64,000 nt of DNA. It comes from Gigantopelta aegis (lineage: Eukaryota; Mollusca; Gastropoda; Neomphalida; Peltospiridae). A program made the position numbers and the translations under genes. The notes under the pieces were generated by a model. That model was not told where the DNA came from. It searched no databases and saw only the letters and a program-made list of their open reading frames with translations. Position 1 is the first letter of the stretch, and the number at the start of each line of letters is the position of its first letter. This document shows positions 54,241 through 64,000 of the stretch, one piece after another. Where the stretch lies: assembly GCF_016097555.1 (NCBI RefSeq), contig NC_054699.1, positions 3,392,293 through 3,456,292 on the forward strand, read 5' to 3'.

Positions 54241-54379
54241 GTGATCACTGATTGGGTGGGTGGGAGGTGGGGTGGGGGTGCAACGCACACCATGTATGTA
54301 TGCATGTATGATTTTATATATTAAAAAATTAATACAGTAATAAAAAAGTTCGAATCGGGGAGCATGATCCGATGTTTCG

Positions 54380-55012
54380 TTCTAGCCAGTGCACCACAAC
54401 TGGTATATTAAAGGCCGTGGTATGTGTTATCCTGTCTGTGTGATTGTGCATATAACAGATCCCTTGCTACTAATGAAAAAAAAAACCCCAAAAGAATAGC
54501 AAGGAGCTACCTTTCGATCAACTAAGTCAAATCAACCAATTAGCTCTATTTTAATTTTTAATGAACCATTCTAAATTATGCGTCAAAATTACGCAACATT
54601 TTCTATTTGACTTTAATCCTACAGGACATTTTCAAATTCTATAGAACCAAAACCAACATTCACCCACTACCGACCCTGGTCGGCCTGTTTGTGCTCCCTT
54701 GCACATGCCAGAGCGGGCGACCCCCCCCCCCCCCCCCCCCCCCACCCCCACCCGCCCAACCTTTTCCTGTCCTGGACGGAGGAGCCGGTGACAGTTGACA
54801 CCTGCGTCCATAACAGGCGCGTGCTATGAATAGATTGTTCTGAATGTGCACGTGAAATACCTATGTCTTTGACCTGACCTGACCTTAATGAAAAGATGTA
54901 GCAGATTTTCTCTCTAAGATTATATGTTAAAATTACTAAATGTTTGATATTCAATAGCCGATGATTGATAAATCAATGTGCCCTAGTGCTGTCGTTAAAC
55001 AAAACAAATTTT
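54380..55012 (+). mobile_element. SINE split by repeat D
   Basis: The left part, 54380-54485, ends ACTAATGAAAA. The right part, 54886-55012, resumes AATGAAAAGATGTAGCAG and ends GTCGTTAAACAAAACAAA. AATGAAAA at the junctions may be the target duplication. Confidence 0.8.
54490..54885. mobile_element. Dispersed repeat D with GACCT tail
   Basis: It shares with 58560-58830 the order CAAAATTAC, GACTTTAATCCTAC, CCCTTGCACATGCCAG, GTCCTGGACGGA and CATAACAGGCG, and ends GACCTGACCTGACCTTA. A C-run of about 22 lies inside at 54721-54743. Confidence 0.7.
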
Positions 55013-55800
55013 AACTGTAAGTTGTCAGTCTTTCCAGAAATTATACATTCGGGAATGTTCGGATATATTCGGGATTTGTCAATTGTTAACTGATTTTCTA
55101 TTTTATGCTGACAATATAAAAAACTCCATATGATATGTATAAATCTGTATGTTTTAGTTCTGAAAGCGGACCATGGGAGGGAGGGGGGATTCTTCCGAAC
55201 TCAGAACCCCCCAGCCTACGCCCCTGAATTTTGTAAATTTTTAAATGGAACCTATTATAGTATTAAACGAAACGATACCGTTTAAACGGCCAAATATTTA
55301 ATTATCTAGTAATTACGTGTGATCATTATAGATACAACACACCTCTTGAAAAATTACTAGGAATTATACAGTAGGCCTATACGATAATTGTTTCTTAAAT
55401 ATGTATGTACCATACTTCAACTTTGCAGAAATTGTGTAGAGTTGAATGGTGAAGTATATTAACTTTCCACTTGAAATCTTCATTCAACAAGCTTTCTTCC
55501 TTTCTTTTATTTTCTTTCTTCCTTTTTATATTTTTCGTTTTTAGACTAGGCTGATTTTATCGCCAATTAAACTGAATACACCCTGGTTCACCATAAAATT
55601 GTCAGTCACGAGTCGCGAATATTACAGAATGTGGTACTCTGACTATTGATTCGAGTGCCCTCTAGCGGTATTCTGTTACGGTATATGTACGCTAGAGCAC
55701 ACAGATACTTACAAAATAGTTAATTAGGTAGGATATCAATTTTATCCTGTGGAGGCAAGAATGGAGAATTCCCTTTCAGCCAGAACAGAATAAAACAGTG
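55013..55800. other. Unassigned
   Basis: A MITE-like edge (CAGAACCCCCCAGCCTACGC) lies near 55203; no gene is seen. Confidence 0.4.
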
Positions 55801-55969
55801 ATAGAAATATGCAGTCCAACGGAAAAATGCATCTAGAAATCTACTTGTCCGCCAATATTTTGACTTGTCCAAATAAATGGTTTATTTTATTCAGTTATCA
55901 GAAGGTGTTTGTGATTGCTAAAAATGAAATTGCACTGAGTATTTTTAACAAACGGACAAGCGCTTCGAA

Positions 55970-56240
55970 CACTGCAAGCACAAGTCTGCTTGACACAGTG
56001 GTACTAGATCAAATAATATTGCATACATGTTTTGCCGAGATGAAACTTACTTTTTTTTTTGCAACCAACAAACTTGTGGTTAGGGCCTCCAGTAGTCCAA
56101 ACTATTAGACTCGGGGTACTCGAATATCAAACTCGACCCGGACCCGAGTACCCGACACGTACACTAGATGATGATGAGATTAAGGAATAAAGTAAAATAG
56201 CGCCAAACATGGATGCCAAATTATGTCATTGTATTGCATT
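55970..56240. mobile_element. Foldback family Y, partial copy 3
   Basis: It matches 61755-62035 almost base by base: CACAGTGGTACTAGAT, TTTGCCGAGATGAAACTTA, GGACCCGAGTACCCGACAC, AAGGAATAAAGTAAAATAG. Confidence 0.8.
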
Positions 56241-56377
56241 TAGAAGTGCTGTGATTTCTATATAAACTGTAGTTTACGCACTACACACTACGCATTACGC
56301 ACCACGTGCACACGGATTCCTCGCTTTACGTCACTTTTCTTCCAATCTTTTTATTTTTGTTGTCTTTATTTTGGTTC

Positions 56378-57741
56378 CCTCCCATTCTGCCTACAACCCA
56401 CTTTGCCTACACCCATTTTTCCTACAACCCAGTATGTCTACACTCAGTTTGCCTATAGTATGACAACGTGACATCCCCAGTTAATAGTGGGACAATCCCT
56501 ATTACTTTTTGTCTCAAACCAACATAAAAACATTGGGTAACATTGTATTATATAAACAATTAAGATGACGACAAATTACTTGTATTTGCAACCGATGAAA
56601 TGCTTGTTAGAATGCAGGAAGCTGAAACCCTATTCATAGATGGTACGTTTTATGCGTGTCCTGGTTTGTGGGATCAGCTGTATTCGATTCACTGTTTATC
56701 TGGTGCTACGATGGTTCCTGTTGCATTTGCCCTAATGCCGAACAGAACAAGGGCAACATATGTCAGATTGTTTAACCAGCTGAGCTCTGTGGTTGAGGAA
56801 AAGACGGGGTTTGACTTGTCACCTGAAGTTGTACAGACTGACTTTGAGATTGCAGCAATCCAAGCAATCGAGGAGATTTTCCCAGATGCCGATACACGTG
56901 ATTGTTTGTTTCATTTCAGTCAGTGCATGCTGCGAAAAGTTCAGGGGCTTGGACTTATGAGACTGTATCGTGCTGATCAAGGGGTACAAACTCTAGTTAG
57001 ACATGCCGCCAGTTTGCCTTTGCTGCCTATCGATCATGTTCAAGATGTGTGGATAGACATTATGAATGAGCGACCTGATCACCTGCCCCATGTAACTGAA
57101 TTTACAGACTATGTGACAACAACGTGGGTTGATGATGACTCCTTGTTCAAGGTAGCTATGTGGAACCAGCATGGCAACATTGGTCCTAGAACCAATAACC
57201 ACCTTGAAGGGTGGCATTCCAAGCTGAACCGTTCTCTTACAAAAGCTCACCCTAACATTTATGAGTTCATAAATAAACTGAAGGACGTTGAAGAGAAAAC
57301 CAGAAGGACACTGATCCAACTTGACCATGGGGCAGCTCCAGTACCACGAAAGCGGGTGTATCGTGATATTGATACACGCCTTATGAGGCTGAAGAATCAA
57401 CTTCAACAAGGCCGCAACACTCCTTTAGAGTGTTTAGACGCTGCCAGCCACTTGCTAAAACTGCAGTTGTAAATATGACTTTGAACTTTGTACAAAATAT
57501 TTGTTTAACATTTCTGGGTCATTTTAATAGTTTAATCGTATTTGTTGTGTAATGTTAATCGTTTTTATAATAAAATATGTGTTTGCCATATTATTTTGTC
57601 ATGTTATTTTATACATATGGACCATACATGGAATGTTCCACTTTTAACTGGGGGTATCATCTTTTCATACTGACTGTAGGCAAACTGGGTTGTAAGCAAA
57701 ATGGGTGTAGGCAAAGTGGGTTTGTAGGCAAAATGGGAGGA
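56378..57741 (+). mobile_element. MULE DNA transposon with repeated-motif TIRs
   Basis: Inverted ends of about 70-85 bp (56378-56460 and 57671-57741) pair well. Both are built from 4-5 tandem motifs of the type ACCCACTTTGCCTACA. The ends read CCTCCCATT and AATGGGAGG. The element is only about 1.36 kb, shorter than autonomous MULEs, because the region 5' of the transposase core is missing. No clear 8-11 bp target duplication was seen. SINE tail sequence starts just beyond the right end. Confidence 0.85.
56600..57472 (+). CDS. MULE transposase core (290 aa), intact
   Basis: The enzyme would excise and integrate the surrounding transposon. The MULE DDE domain has the first Asp in FIDGTFYACP (residue 14), the second in VVQTDFEIAA (about residue 96) and the Glu in NNHLEGWH (about residue 203). 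The DCLFHFSQ motif (about 118-125) lies between them, as in the family. Family similarity extends upstream of the ATG (DDKLLVFATDE in frame) to a TAA at about 56561, so this ATG is internal to the ancestral protein. The N-terminal zinc-finger region is absent. A splice acceptor (CAATTAAG) at about 56563 could join an upstream exon, but none is seen inside the TIR. Confidence 0.87.
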   Translation: MLVRMQEAETLFIDGTFYACPGLWDQLYSIHCLSGATMVPVAFALMPNRTRATYVRLFNQLSSVVEEKTGFDLSPEVVQTDFEIAAIQAIEEIFPDADTRDCLFHFSQCMLRKVQGLGLMRLYRADQGVQTLVRHAASLPLLPIDHVQDVWIDIMNERPDHLPHVTEFTDYVTTTWVDDDSLFKVAMWNQHGNIGPRTNNHLEGWHSKLNRSLTKAHPNIYEFINKLKDVEEKTRRTLIQLDHGAAPVPRKRVYRDIDTRLMRLKNQLQQGRNTPLECLDAASHLLKLQL

Positions 57742-57743
57742 CA

Positions 57744-57822
57744 CCTGGCATCCAATAGCCGATGATTAATTAAGCAATGTGCTCCAGTGGTGTCGTTAAA
57801 CAAAACAAACTTCTTCTTTTTT
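57744..57822 (+). mobile_element. SINE tail fragment, plus strand
   Basis: TCCAATAGCCGATGATTAAT, then GTGGTGTCGTTAAACAAAAC. It abuts the MULE right end; the rest of the SINE is not seen on the left side. Confidence 0.8.
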
Positions 57823-57939
57823 GTAGCCTACACACAACATACTAAACAAAGCCTGAGGGGAGAGCTACGCTACAGGTCGGTCGAGCTAAACTGATGATTG
57901 AAAGATTTTGGGATCTGCTCTGGGGTTATAGCATATTTT

Positions 57940-58040
57940 ATTGTCGGCCGGATTACCTCAGTTCGGAAAGTGCTGAACTGAAGGCTCCCGGTTCAATCCC
58001 GGGTTCCGCCACAGGGCAAGTCGGACTCTGGCGCTCGGCA
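57940..58040 (+). mobile_element. tRNA-Phe-like SINE family P, copy 1
   Basis: The head is tRNA-like with B-box GGTTCAATCCCGGG and an anticodon-loop-like ACTGAAGG, then a short tail (CAAGTCGGACTCTGGCG). It is preceded by GCATATTTTATTGTCGGC, shared with copy 2 at 62990. Confidence 0.75.
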
Positions 58041-58089
58041 CATTTTATTAAAATTAATTTTATAATGAACCAATATTATACATTTTAAC

Positions 58090-58559
58090 GCAAATCTAGA
58101 GTGTTATGTCTATTTCTTTGACATCAGATGTCCTAATATATACAAAATCAATGTGCTCTAGCTGTGTTGAATATTAACCTAGCGGACATTTTTGTCACAT
58201 TTTCCCGTAACCCCTAATATAATAGGCTGATATTGTACTTACGCCAATTTAAAAACATTTCCTAGGAAATCTTCCAGATGTCTGACAATTTAGTGCATAA
58301 GCGTACGAGACGGGTAATTGCCCAGTCCTAAAGAAAACCCTCAAATTCGGGCAAAAAAGATAAGACATATTCGGGCAAAATGAGCTGGCCTGAACACTTT
58401 TCACCATGTATTTCCATCATTGTACCCACAATATTAGTTGTACTCCATTTAAAAATGCGTGGCGATCCGTTTGCAACCATATTAGGGAGCCACTGTCTGC
58501 AAACTTCAAAGTTCAAAATTACCTCTCCATATCTCTTTCGATGAAACGTTCCAAAACGC
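58090..58559. other. Unassigned; probably the 5' part of repeat D
   Basis: ATTCGGGCAAAA motifs lie near 58345 and 58370, then unique sequence. No gene is seen. Confidence 0.35.
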
Positions 58560-58830
58560 GCCAAAATTACTTCAATAAATGTGTGCAATATTTTCCTTTT
58601 TGACTTAATCCTACGGGATATTAAAAATTCAATAATACCAAAATTGTCCGGACCCGCTACCGACACCGGTCGGGTTGCTGATGTTCCCTTGCACCTGCCA
58701 GCGCGGGCGGTCCCTTCTCCCACCCACCCGAACCCTTTTTTTGTCCTGGATGGACGAGACGACCCAGGCCGGCATCTGCGCCCATGACAGGCGTGCGTAA
58801 AAACCTAGGACCAGACCTGACCTAATGCTA
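58560..58830. mobile_element. Dispersed repeat D, copy 2
   Basis: It is homologous to 54570-54885. The C-run of that copy is replaced here by GGTCCCTTCTCCCACCCACC. It ends GACCAGACCTGACCTAATGC. Confidence 0.75.
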
Positions 58831-59535
58831 TTATGAATAAATGTTGTAATCTACAGGCTGACCAACTTTCCGGAATCTTCCGAAAAATCCGGAATCATGT
58901 ACTCGGAATTCCGGATTTGATGTCCAATATCCGGAAACATTTTCAAATTCACTCGAATTTTTTTTTTTTTTAAGCAACTAATTCTTATTACATTCTACAT
59001 TCTTAGAATTAAATATTTTTATCACTCATTTCAACCTAAGCTTAGTTTTGTTTAGTTGTGTGCCATTACCAAGGCCGCGGGCGTGTGTCTATTGTCAACA
59101 GCCGACCAATGAAAATGTCGAGTAAACTGAAGCCATATATGAAAATTTTCTTTCTTATTTTTTATACTCGAATAGTTGATATATTCATTTTAAATATATT
59201 TTAAATATCATAGACTTATGTTCCTACGGGGCAGGCATCGGTTATATGGTGATGTATGCAATTCTGCCACCGTGGATGAAAGCATGACTATACAACAAAG
59301 AACGTTACGATCGTACAAAAACAAAAAACCCGAATCAACAATTGTCTTCTATCCATTGGCTTTCACATGCAACATTTAACTAAATAATATTTTGCCACCA
59401 CTAATTTATTATATGATGCATCCATGACATTAATATACCTACCGATATTATTTTATTCAAGTTAAATAATAACGCGACTTTTTTGTGTACACGTAATAGT
59501 AATTATGTAAGCGTAATGCAAAACGGGAGCCAGTC
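58831..59535. other. Unassigned
   Basis: A TCCGGAAT-rich palindromic patch lies at 58870-58940, with AT-rich sequence after it. No gene is recognised. Confidence 0.4.
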
Positions 59536-59550
59536 TTAATGCGGATAGCA

Positions 59551-60481
59551 CCGGCCTCGGTGGCGCAGTTGTTAAGCCATCGGTTTCCAGACTGGTAGGT
59601 ACTGGGTTCGGATCCCAGTCGAGGCATGGGATTTTTAATCTAGATACTGACTCCAAACCCTGAGTGAGGGCCCCGCAAGGTTCAGTGGGTAGGTGTAAAC
59701 CACTTGCACTGACCAGTGATCCATAACTGGTTCAACAAAGGCCATGGTTTGTGCCAATCTAATTAAAATTAGCTCCACTATTACATGTGGATCTAACAGC
59801 AGCCCGTTGGAGTTCATGTCCAGTTGACCTTTCATTCGACCAATCAAAACCTTACTTGCAAAATCATGCCGGTGATTTGAAAAGAATTTGAAAACATTCG
59901 GGATTATGCCGAGGGTATACGAAATGAATCGGATGAATTACGAAGTGTGCCGGAAACTAATTTAAATATAAATTTTTATATAAAATTCGTTTCAAGACAA
60001 AAAACAAAAACAAAAACGTGATGGTATAGCCATAAAATCTGTTTACAATCCCCCAGGTTTTTCACTTGTTGAAAAAGACCAACAAGTTCGCCTATTGCAT
60101 AAATAGTCTCGCCCGATATTTTTAGAATTTGTATGCTCCCGAATAACGCTATAAAAGGCGAAGTGTAATTGGTCGATATTTGAATTGTTATTTATAGATG
60201 AAATGTCACCTGGACACGGGATTCCATGCAATGCTGTTAGATCTACTGGTGAGACCAGTAGAGCTAATTTTAATCAGATTGGGTTTGTGCTATCCTGCCT
60301 GTGGGTAGCGCAAATAAAAGATCCCTTGCTGCCTATTGTAAAAGAGTAGCCTATGAGGCGACAGCGGTTTCCCCTAAAAATAAAAAACCAGTGTCAGAAT
60401 GACCATATGTTTGACGTCCAATAGCCGATGATAAGATTAAAAATCAATGTGCTCTAGTGGCGTCGTTAAATAAAACAAACA
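59551..60481 (+). mobile_element. SINE family B, complete, with 15-bp TSD, split by a MITE
   Basis: The target duplication TTAATGCGGATAGCA is at 59536-59550 and 60482-60496. The head is CCGGCCTCGGTGGCGCAGTT with B-box GGTTCGGATCCC, then the common body and the tail CGTCGTTAAATAAAACAAAC. Removing the MITE leaves about 395 bp, matching the nested copy at 53779-54177. Confidence 0.93.
59755..60281. mobile_element. 527-bp MITE inserted in the SINE
   Basis: The ends CAATCTAATTAAAATTAGCT and (reverse complement) CAATCTGATTAAAATTAGCT are inverted. The target duplication is GGTTTGTGC (59746-59754 and 60282-60290). A 9-bp duplication fits MULE-type elements, an 8-bp reading fits hAT. The right arm contains a perfect CTACTGGT/ACCAGTAG palindrome. 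Confidence 0.9.
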
Positions 60482-60716
60482 TTAATGCGGATAGCAGACG
60501 TTTCGTCCCCGAACCAGTTCGCCACAAATCAGTTCGACTCCACTACATGCATATGATGAAATAGTGCATATGTAGCAATGTACCTACATAAAAAGAACAT
60601 TGGTCCCAAGTTTGTTTGTCACTTTATTGCTAATTTGTAGGTGGGAGTCTTAAATTGTAATACAATATTTGCTAATAAAGTGGGGTTTCTTGTGTGAACT
60701 TCTTGATGATTTTTGG

Positions 60717-62437
60717 TTTGTATAGGTAGTACTAAACCAAATAACTTCCGGCTAGGTCAAAGTTGGAGGTGCACTCAACTTTTGATAGAGACGTGAACAC
60801 CACAAGTCCTGTGATTGGTTGTAAATGTGAGTGTGTTGGTTGTAAAAAAAAAAATTCATCTGGGCTAAAAATGTATGCAATTTTATTTCATCTAGTACCA
60901 CTGTCAAGTAGCCTTGTGCTTGAAACATGTATGGGATACCTGTAAAAAAAAGTACTCGAATTTTGTGCGGAACTAGGGTAGTCATAGACGCTACCGTTAT
61001 CTCAGAAATGAGCAGCTTAACCCCCATTTTTTTTTTGATTCACTTTAAGTGTGAGGGGTAGTAGTATTTATATCTGTGGTGTTTATGTTGGTTGATACGC
61101 TGCAGGTAGGAGTTTTAGCCACATACGTTACTATTGTCGTCTATGGGATTTGATTTGGTAGTATACACCCTGTATGTGGTGGTGATGGTGGTGGTGGTGG
61201 TGGTGGTGGGGTTATGAAGAAGTTTCAATTCACATATAAATAATGATATACTCATTTGTATTGTCATTTTACAAATATATGTCAACATAACATTTTTCAC
61301 ACTGTTTAAAATTACTTTTATGAAAATGATGTTTTCGCGTGCTTTAAATTATTGTTTTGAAAAGGGTTTTCACGCGCATAAAAATTAAAATATCAGAAAA
61401 TTTCAGAAAAATATTTCCATTAGGTTAGACGCCCTGAATCTAGATTCGGGCACTTTTGTTTAATTCCAGCAAAAATCAGCCTGCCCCCACCCCCTCTACA
61501 AATAGGCCAATAGGGTGTATACTTCCAAATCAAATCCCATAGACGACAATAGTGGGTAAAACTCCTACCTGCAGCGTATCAATCGACATAAACACCACAG
61601 ATATAAATACTAACACCCCTCACCCTTAAAGTGAATGAGAAAAAATTGGGGGTCAAGCTGCTCATTTCAGAAATAACGGGTAGCGTCTATGACTACCCTA
61701 GTTCCGCGCATAATTTGAGTACTTTCTTTTACAGGTACCCCATACATGTTTCAAGCACAAGGCTACATGACACAGTAGTACTAGATAAAATAATATTGCA
61801 TACATTTTTTGCCGAGATGAAACTTAATTTTTTTTTGCAACCAACAAATTTGTGGTTAGGGCCTCCAATAGTCCAACATATTGGACTCGGGTATTCGAAT
61901 GTAAAACTTGACCCGGACCCGAGTACCCGACACTTACACTAGATGATGACATTAAGGAATAAAGTAAAATAGCATTATGCATCTTAAACCAGCGCTGAAC
62001 ATGGATGCCAAATCATGTCACTGAATTGTATTTAGAAGTGCAGTGACGGACGGACGGACGGCCAGTTTAAAAAAAGAAACTAGCGCATGATCATATAAGT
62101 TGCATAGTACCAAAGAAAAGAGTTCCGTGCCAAGGTTCGAGGTGCACCGTCAAATATTTACGAAGTAAAAGCAGTTGTGGCTGTGATTGATATTAATATG
62201 TGACATTGATCATTTGTGCAAATACTATTATCCATTGACAATAAATAAATGCACTTTATTTGTTATACAGTTGTTGTGCCGTATATACTCTTGCTAGAGT
62301 CGACACGTGCCCAAGTACACGAGTACTCGTGAAAAACCTACTTGTAGTGTTAAGCTCTCTATCAAAAGTTGGGTGCACCTCGAAATTTGACCCAGCCGGA
62401 AGTTATTTGGTTTAGTGCTACCTCTAGGCCTATACGC
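60717..62437. mobile_element. Large foldback element Y, complete (about 1.7 kb)
   Basis: The ends pair as AGGTAGTACTAAACCAAATA (60723) with its complement ending GGTTTAGTGCTACCT (62427). Inner arms 60890-61175 and 61505-61800 also pair at length (TAGACGACAATAGT, CTGCAGCGTATCAA). The middle holds (GGT)n at 61184-61209. No coding capacity is seen. Partial relatives lie at 28680-29600 and 55970-56240. Confidence 0.8.
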
Positions 62438-62507
62438 CAATGATTTAGTGTACTTTAAATGATCACGAAATTCGTCTGATGTTATAAGAATCCATCATTT
62501 GGGTAAA

Positions 62508-62827
62508 GGGCAGGACGTAGCCCAGTGGTAAAGCGTTCGCTTGATGCGCGGTCGGTCTACGATCGAACCCCGTCGGTGGACCCATTGGGCTATTTCTCGT
62601 CCCAGCCAGTGCTCCACAACTGGTGTAACAAAGGCCGTGGTATGTATTATCCTGTCTGTGGGATGATGCATATAAAAGATCCATTGCAGCTAATCAAAAA
62701 TAGTATCCCATGAAGTTGCGACCGCGGGTTTCCTCTCTCAATATCTGTATTGTTCTTAACCATATGTCTGACGCCATATAACCGTAAATAAAATGTGTTG
62801 AGTGCGTCGTTAAATAAAACATTTCCT
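62508..62827 (+). mobile_element. SINE family A, complete (320 bp) with 13-bp TSD
   Basis: The target duplication TCATTTGGGTAAA is at 62495-62507 and 62828-62840. The tRNA-like head has GACGTAGCCCAGTGGTAAAG (A-box region) and GATCGAACCCC (B-box-like). The common body follows, ending GTCGTTAAATAAAACATTTC. It is the best reference copy in the window. Confidence 0.95.
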
Positions 62828-62989
62828 TCATTTGGGTAAACAGGAAGAACGAAAGAAAAATGTGTGTGCGTTCGCACGTGCTTGAGTGTGTACATTTTGA
62901 TACTGGTTGCTCATTCTTTTGAAGTAATTTGCAATAGTCATTATGTTTTAAATGCTTTTTTAATCAGACTGAGTGTTCAGGCAAAAGCA

Positions 62990-63120
62990 TATTTTGTTGT
63001 CGGCTGGAATTGCTCAGTTGGGAGAGCGTTAGACTAAAGATTTAAATCGCCCGGCTCAATCCCGGGTTTCGGCACAGAGCAAGTCGAACTCTGGCTGTCG
63101 ACAATTTTTTTTTTTTAACA
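62990..63120 (+). mobile_element. tRNA-Phe-like SINE family P, copy 2
   Basis: 'TTGCTCAGTTGGGAGAGCGT' followed by TAGACTAAAGATTTAAAT and CCCGGGTTTCGGC closely follow a tRNA-Phe. The acceptor stem pairs with two wobbles (GCTGGAA/TTTCGGC). The anticodon position reads AAA instead of GAA. A short tail (CAAGTCGAACTCTGGC) and T-run follow. It is not a functional tRNA because the B-box is GGCTCAATCCC and the flank is SINE tail. Confidence 0.8.
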
Positions 63121-63346
63121 TTTCTTTGAACTTGCAGACACCTTCCCCTTCCTGAATTAAGATCTAAGTTTGTTTAACGTATATTTGTCAGTTAAAGTAT
63201 GTGTTAGCTTTACATACTTATAATATTAGCATTTGCCAATATTTGCCTTGATGAATTTGTCGCTCCGTCCCATTTTGTCGAGACCGTCCAAATGACGTCA
63301 TTTTAGATAACTAGTAGCTACTGGCTCGTAACCAGCGCCCGTGCTT
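63121..63346. other. Unassigned
   Basis: Short AT-rich stretch without recognised features. Confidence 0.4.
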
Positions 63347-63349
63347 ATA

Positions 63350-63820
63350 AAACTTTTAAGAGTCCAGACTCAATCTCAAATAATTAAATTTCTGTTACAT
63401 TCATTACAACATAACGTCATCCGAATGGTCCAGACATAGCAACGGGAGTTTGTTCATTTTTCGATGAACGTAAAAATTACGTCGTCAGGGAACGTCATAT
63501 GTGATGACGTCATTTTATATGGGCAAGTTGTCTTAATGAGCGTTATTGTTTATGGATAAAAAATAATTCAAAATAAAGTATGACGTTTTAGTGCTATTAT
63601 TAGCATGTATCATTCAAATTTAATTATAAGTATTGTCTGTTATTTCTTTTACGTTCATCTGGGTATGAACAAAAAAAATCGCCGATTCACACAGTTTGCG
63701 GATGATTTTTTTTGTTCATACCCCGATGAACGTAAAAGAAACAGACAATACTTAAATAACGTCACACGATTCAATTTGTATGGCGTTGTCATGACATTAG
63801 TGTCTCAGACTCTATTGGGC
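63350..63820. mobile_element. MITE family E, long copy with internal hairpin
   Basis: The left edge GTGCTTATAAAACTTTTAAG matches the inverse of the right edge of 36258-36393, and the right part shares CATTAGTGTCTCAGACTCTA. A second inverted repeat sits inside: 63628-63680 pairs with 63704-63753 (AAGTATTGTCTGTT, TTTTACGTTCATC). Confidence 0.65.
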
Positions 63821-64000
63821 CCGCATGTAAAGTGAGGGGGGGGGGGGGGGGGGGTCGACTTTGTATCAGACGGAACTAGTGTGGAGGGCGTAGTCTGACG
63901 AGACGAGCGCCATAAAAGCCTGTGACGGGGGTATGGCGTCCTCCCCAAGAACATTCTGGAATATTGACCCCTTTTTGGTGCTAGCCTGGCGCGTTTTCTG
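63821..64000. other. Unassigned right edge with poly-G
   Basis: A G-run of about 20 lies at 63835-63854, then GC-richer sequence to the window end. It may be part of a feature continuing outside. Confidence 0.4.

Noticed and set aside
57577..57765. 62-aa ORF after the MULE transposase
   Set aside because: It lies mostly in the right TIR, and its residues derive from the tandem TIR motif.
62508..62580. A true tRNA gene at the SINE family A head
   Set aside because: A and B boxes are recognisable, but no cloverleaf acceptor pairing is visible and the sequence continues into the SINE body with a TSD at both ends.
62999..63072. A functional tRNA-Phe gene
   Set aside because: The anticodon position reads AAA, the B-box is altered, and the same tail follows another degenerate copy at 57940, so it is a SINE.

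Overview
This window looks like non-coding-rich DNA from an animal nuclear genome, most likely a mollusc and probably a gastropod. It is AT-rich and intron-bearing. It is packed with tRNA-derived SINEs whose shared body (tail motif around 'GTCGTTAAACAAAAC') I associate with molluscan genomes from memory; no search was possible. Bacterial features such as operons, CRISPR arrays or rRNA are absent.

The only host-type multi-exon gene I can assemble is on the + strand at 8574-14167. Four exons join in phase to give a 277-residue type II membrane protein with a Cys-rich stalk and a C-terminal TNF homology domain. Intron 2 of this gene holds the most unusual structure here: 19 tandem 89-bp units (11152-12840). 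Each copies the 3' splice site and first 45 nt of exon 3, and they sit directly upstream of the real exon 3.

Other coding signals come from mobile elements. They are L1/Tx1-type LINE remnants (3925-5226; 47134-49161 minus; about 26880-27590 minus), other non-LTR fragments (18320-18775 minus; 19550-20040; 27890-28240 minus; 50556-52400), a Penelope-like element with a GIY-YIG ORF and a textbook hammerhead ribozyme (20791-21790), and a MULE with long repeated TIRs and an intact DDE-type ORF (56378-57741). There is also an intact 290-residue ORF with a DIRS-like RNase H domain preceded by its own CCAAT and TATA boxes (33492-34440). Two inverted, damaged copies of an unrecognised GC-rich proline/basic ORF lie at 722-1580 (minus) and 35268-36015 (plus).

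Layout: 0-8 kb holds a 60-bp array, unknown ORF copy A, a LINE and a 50-bp array. 8.5-14.2 kb is the TNF-like gene. 14-23 kb is SINE/LINE/Penelope material. 23-26 kb is an element with a 104-bp satellite. 27-33 kb holds LINE fragments, a foldback family and a 74-bp satellite. 33-36 kb has the RNase H gene and unknown ORF copy B. 36-42 kb has (CT)n tracts, SINEs and a Tc1-like MITE. 42.8-49.3 kb is a segmental duplication in which one copy gained about 820 bp of (CA)n and the other gained a LINE. 50-64 kb holds LINE, MULE, nested SINE/MITE and foldback elements.

Many SINE and MITE boundaries are supported by target-site duplications visible in the sequence, so the order of several nested insertions can be read directly.
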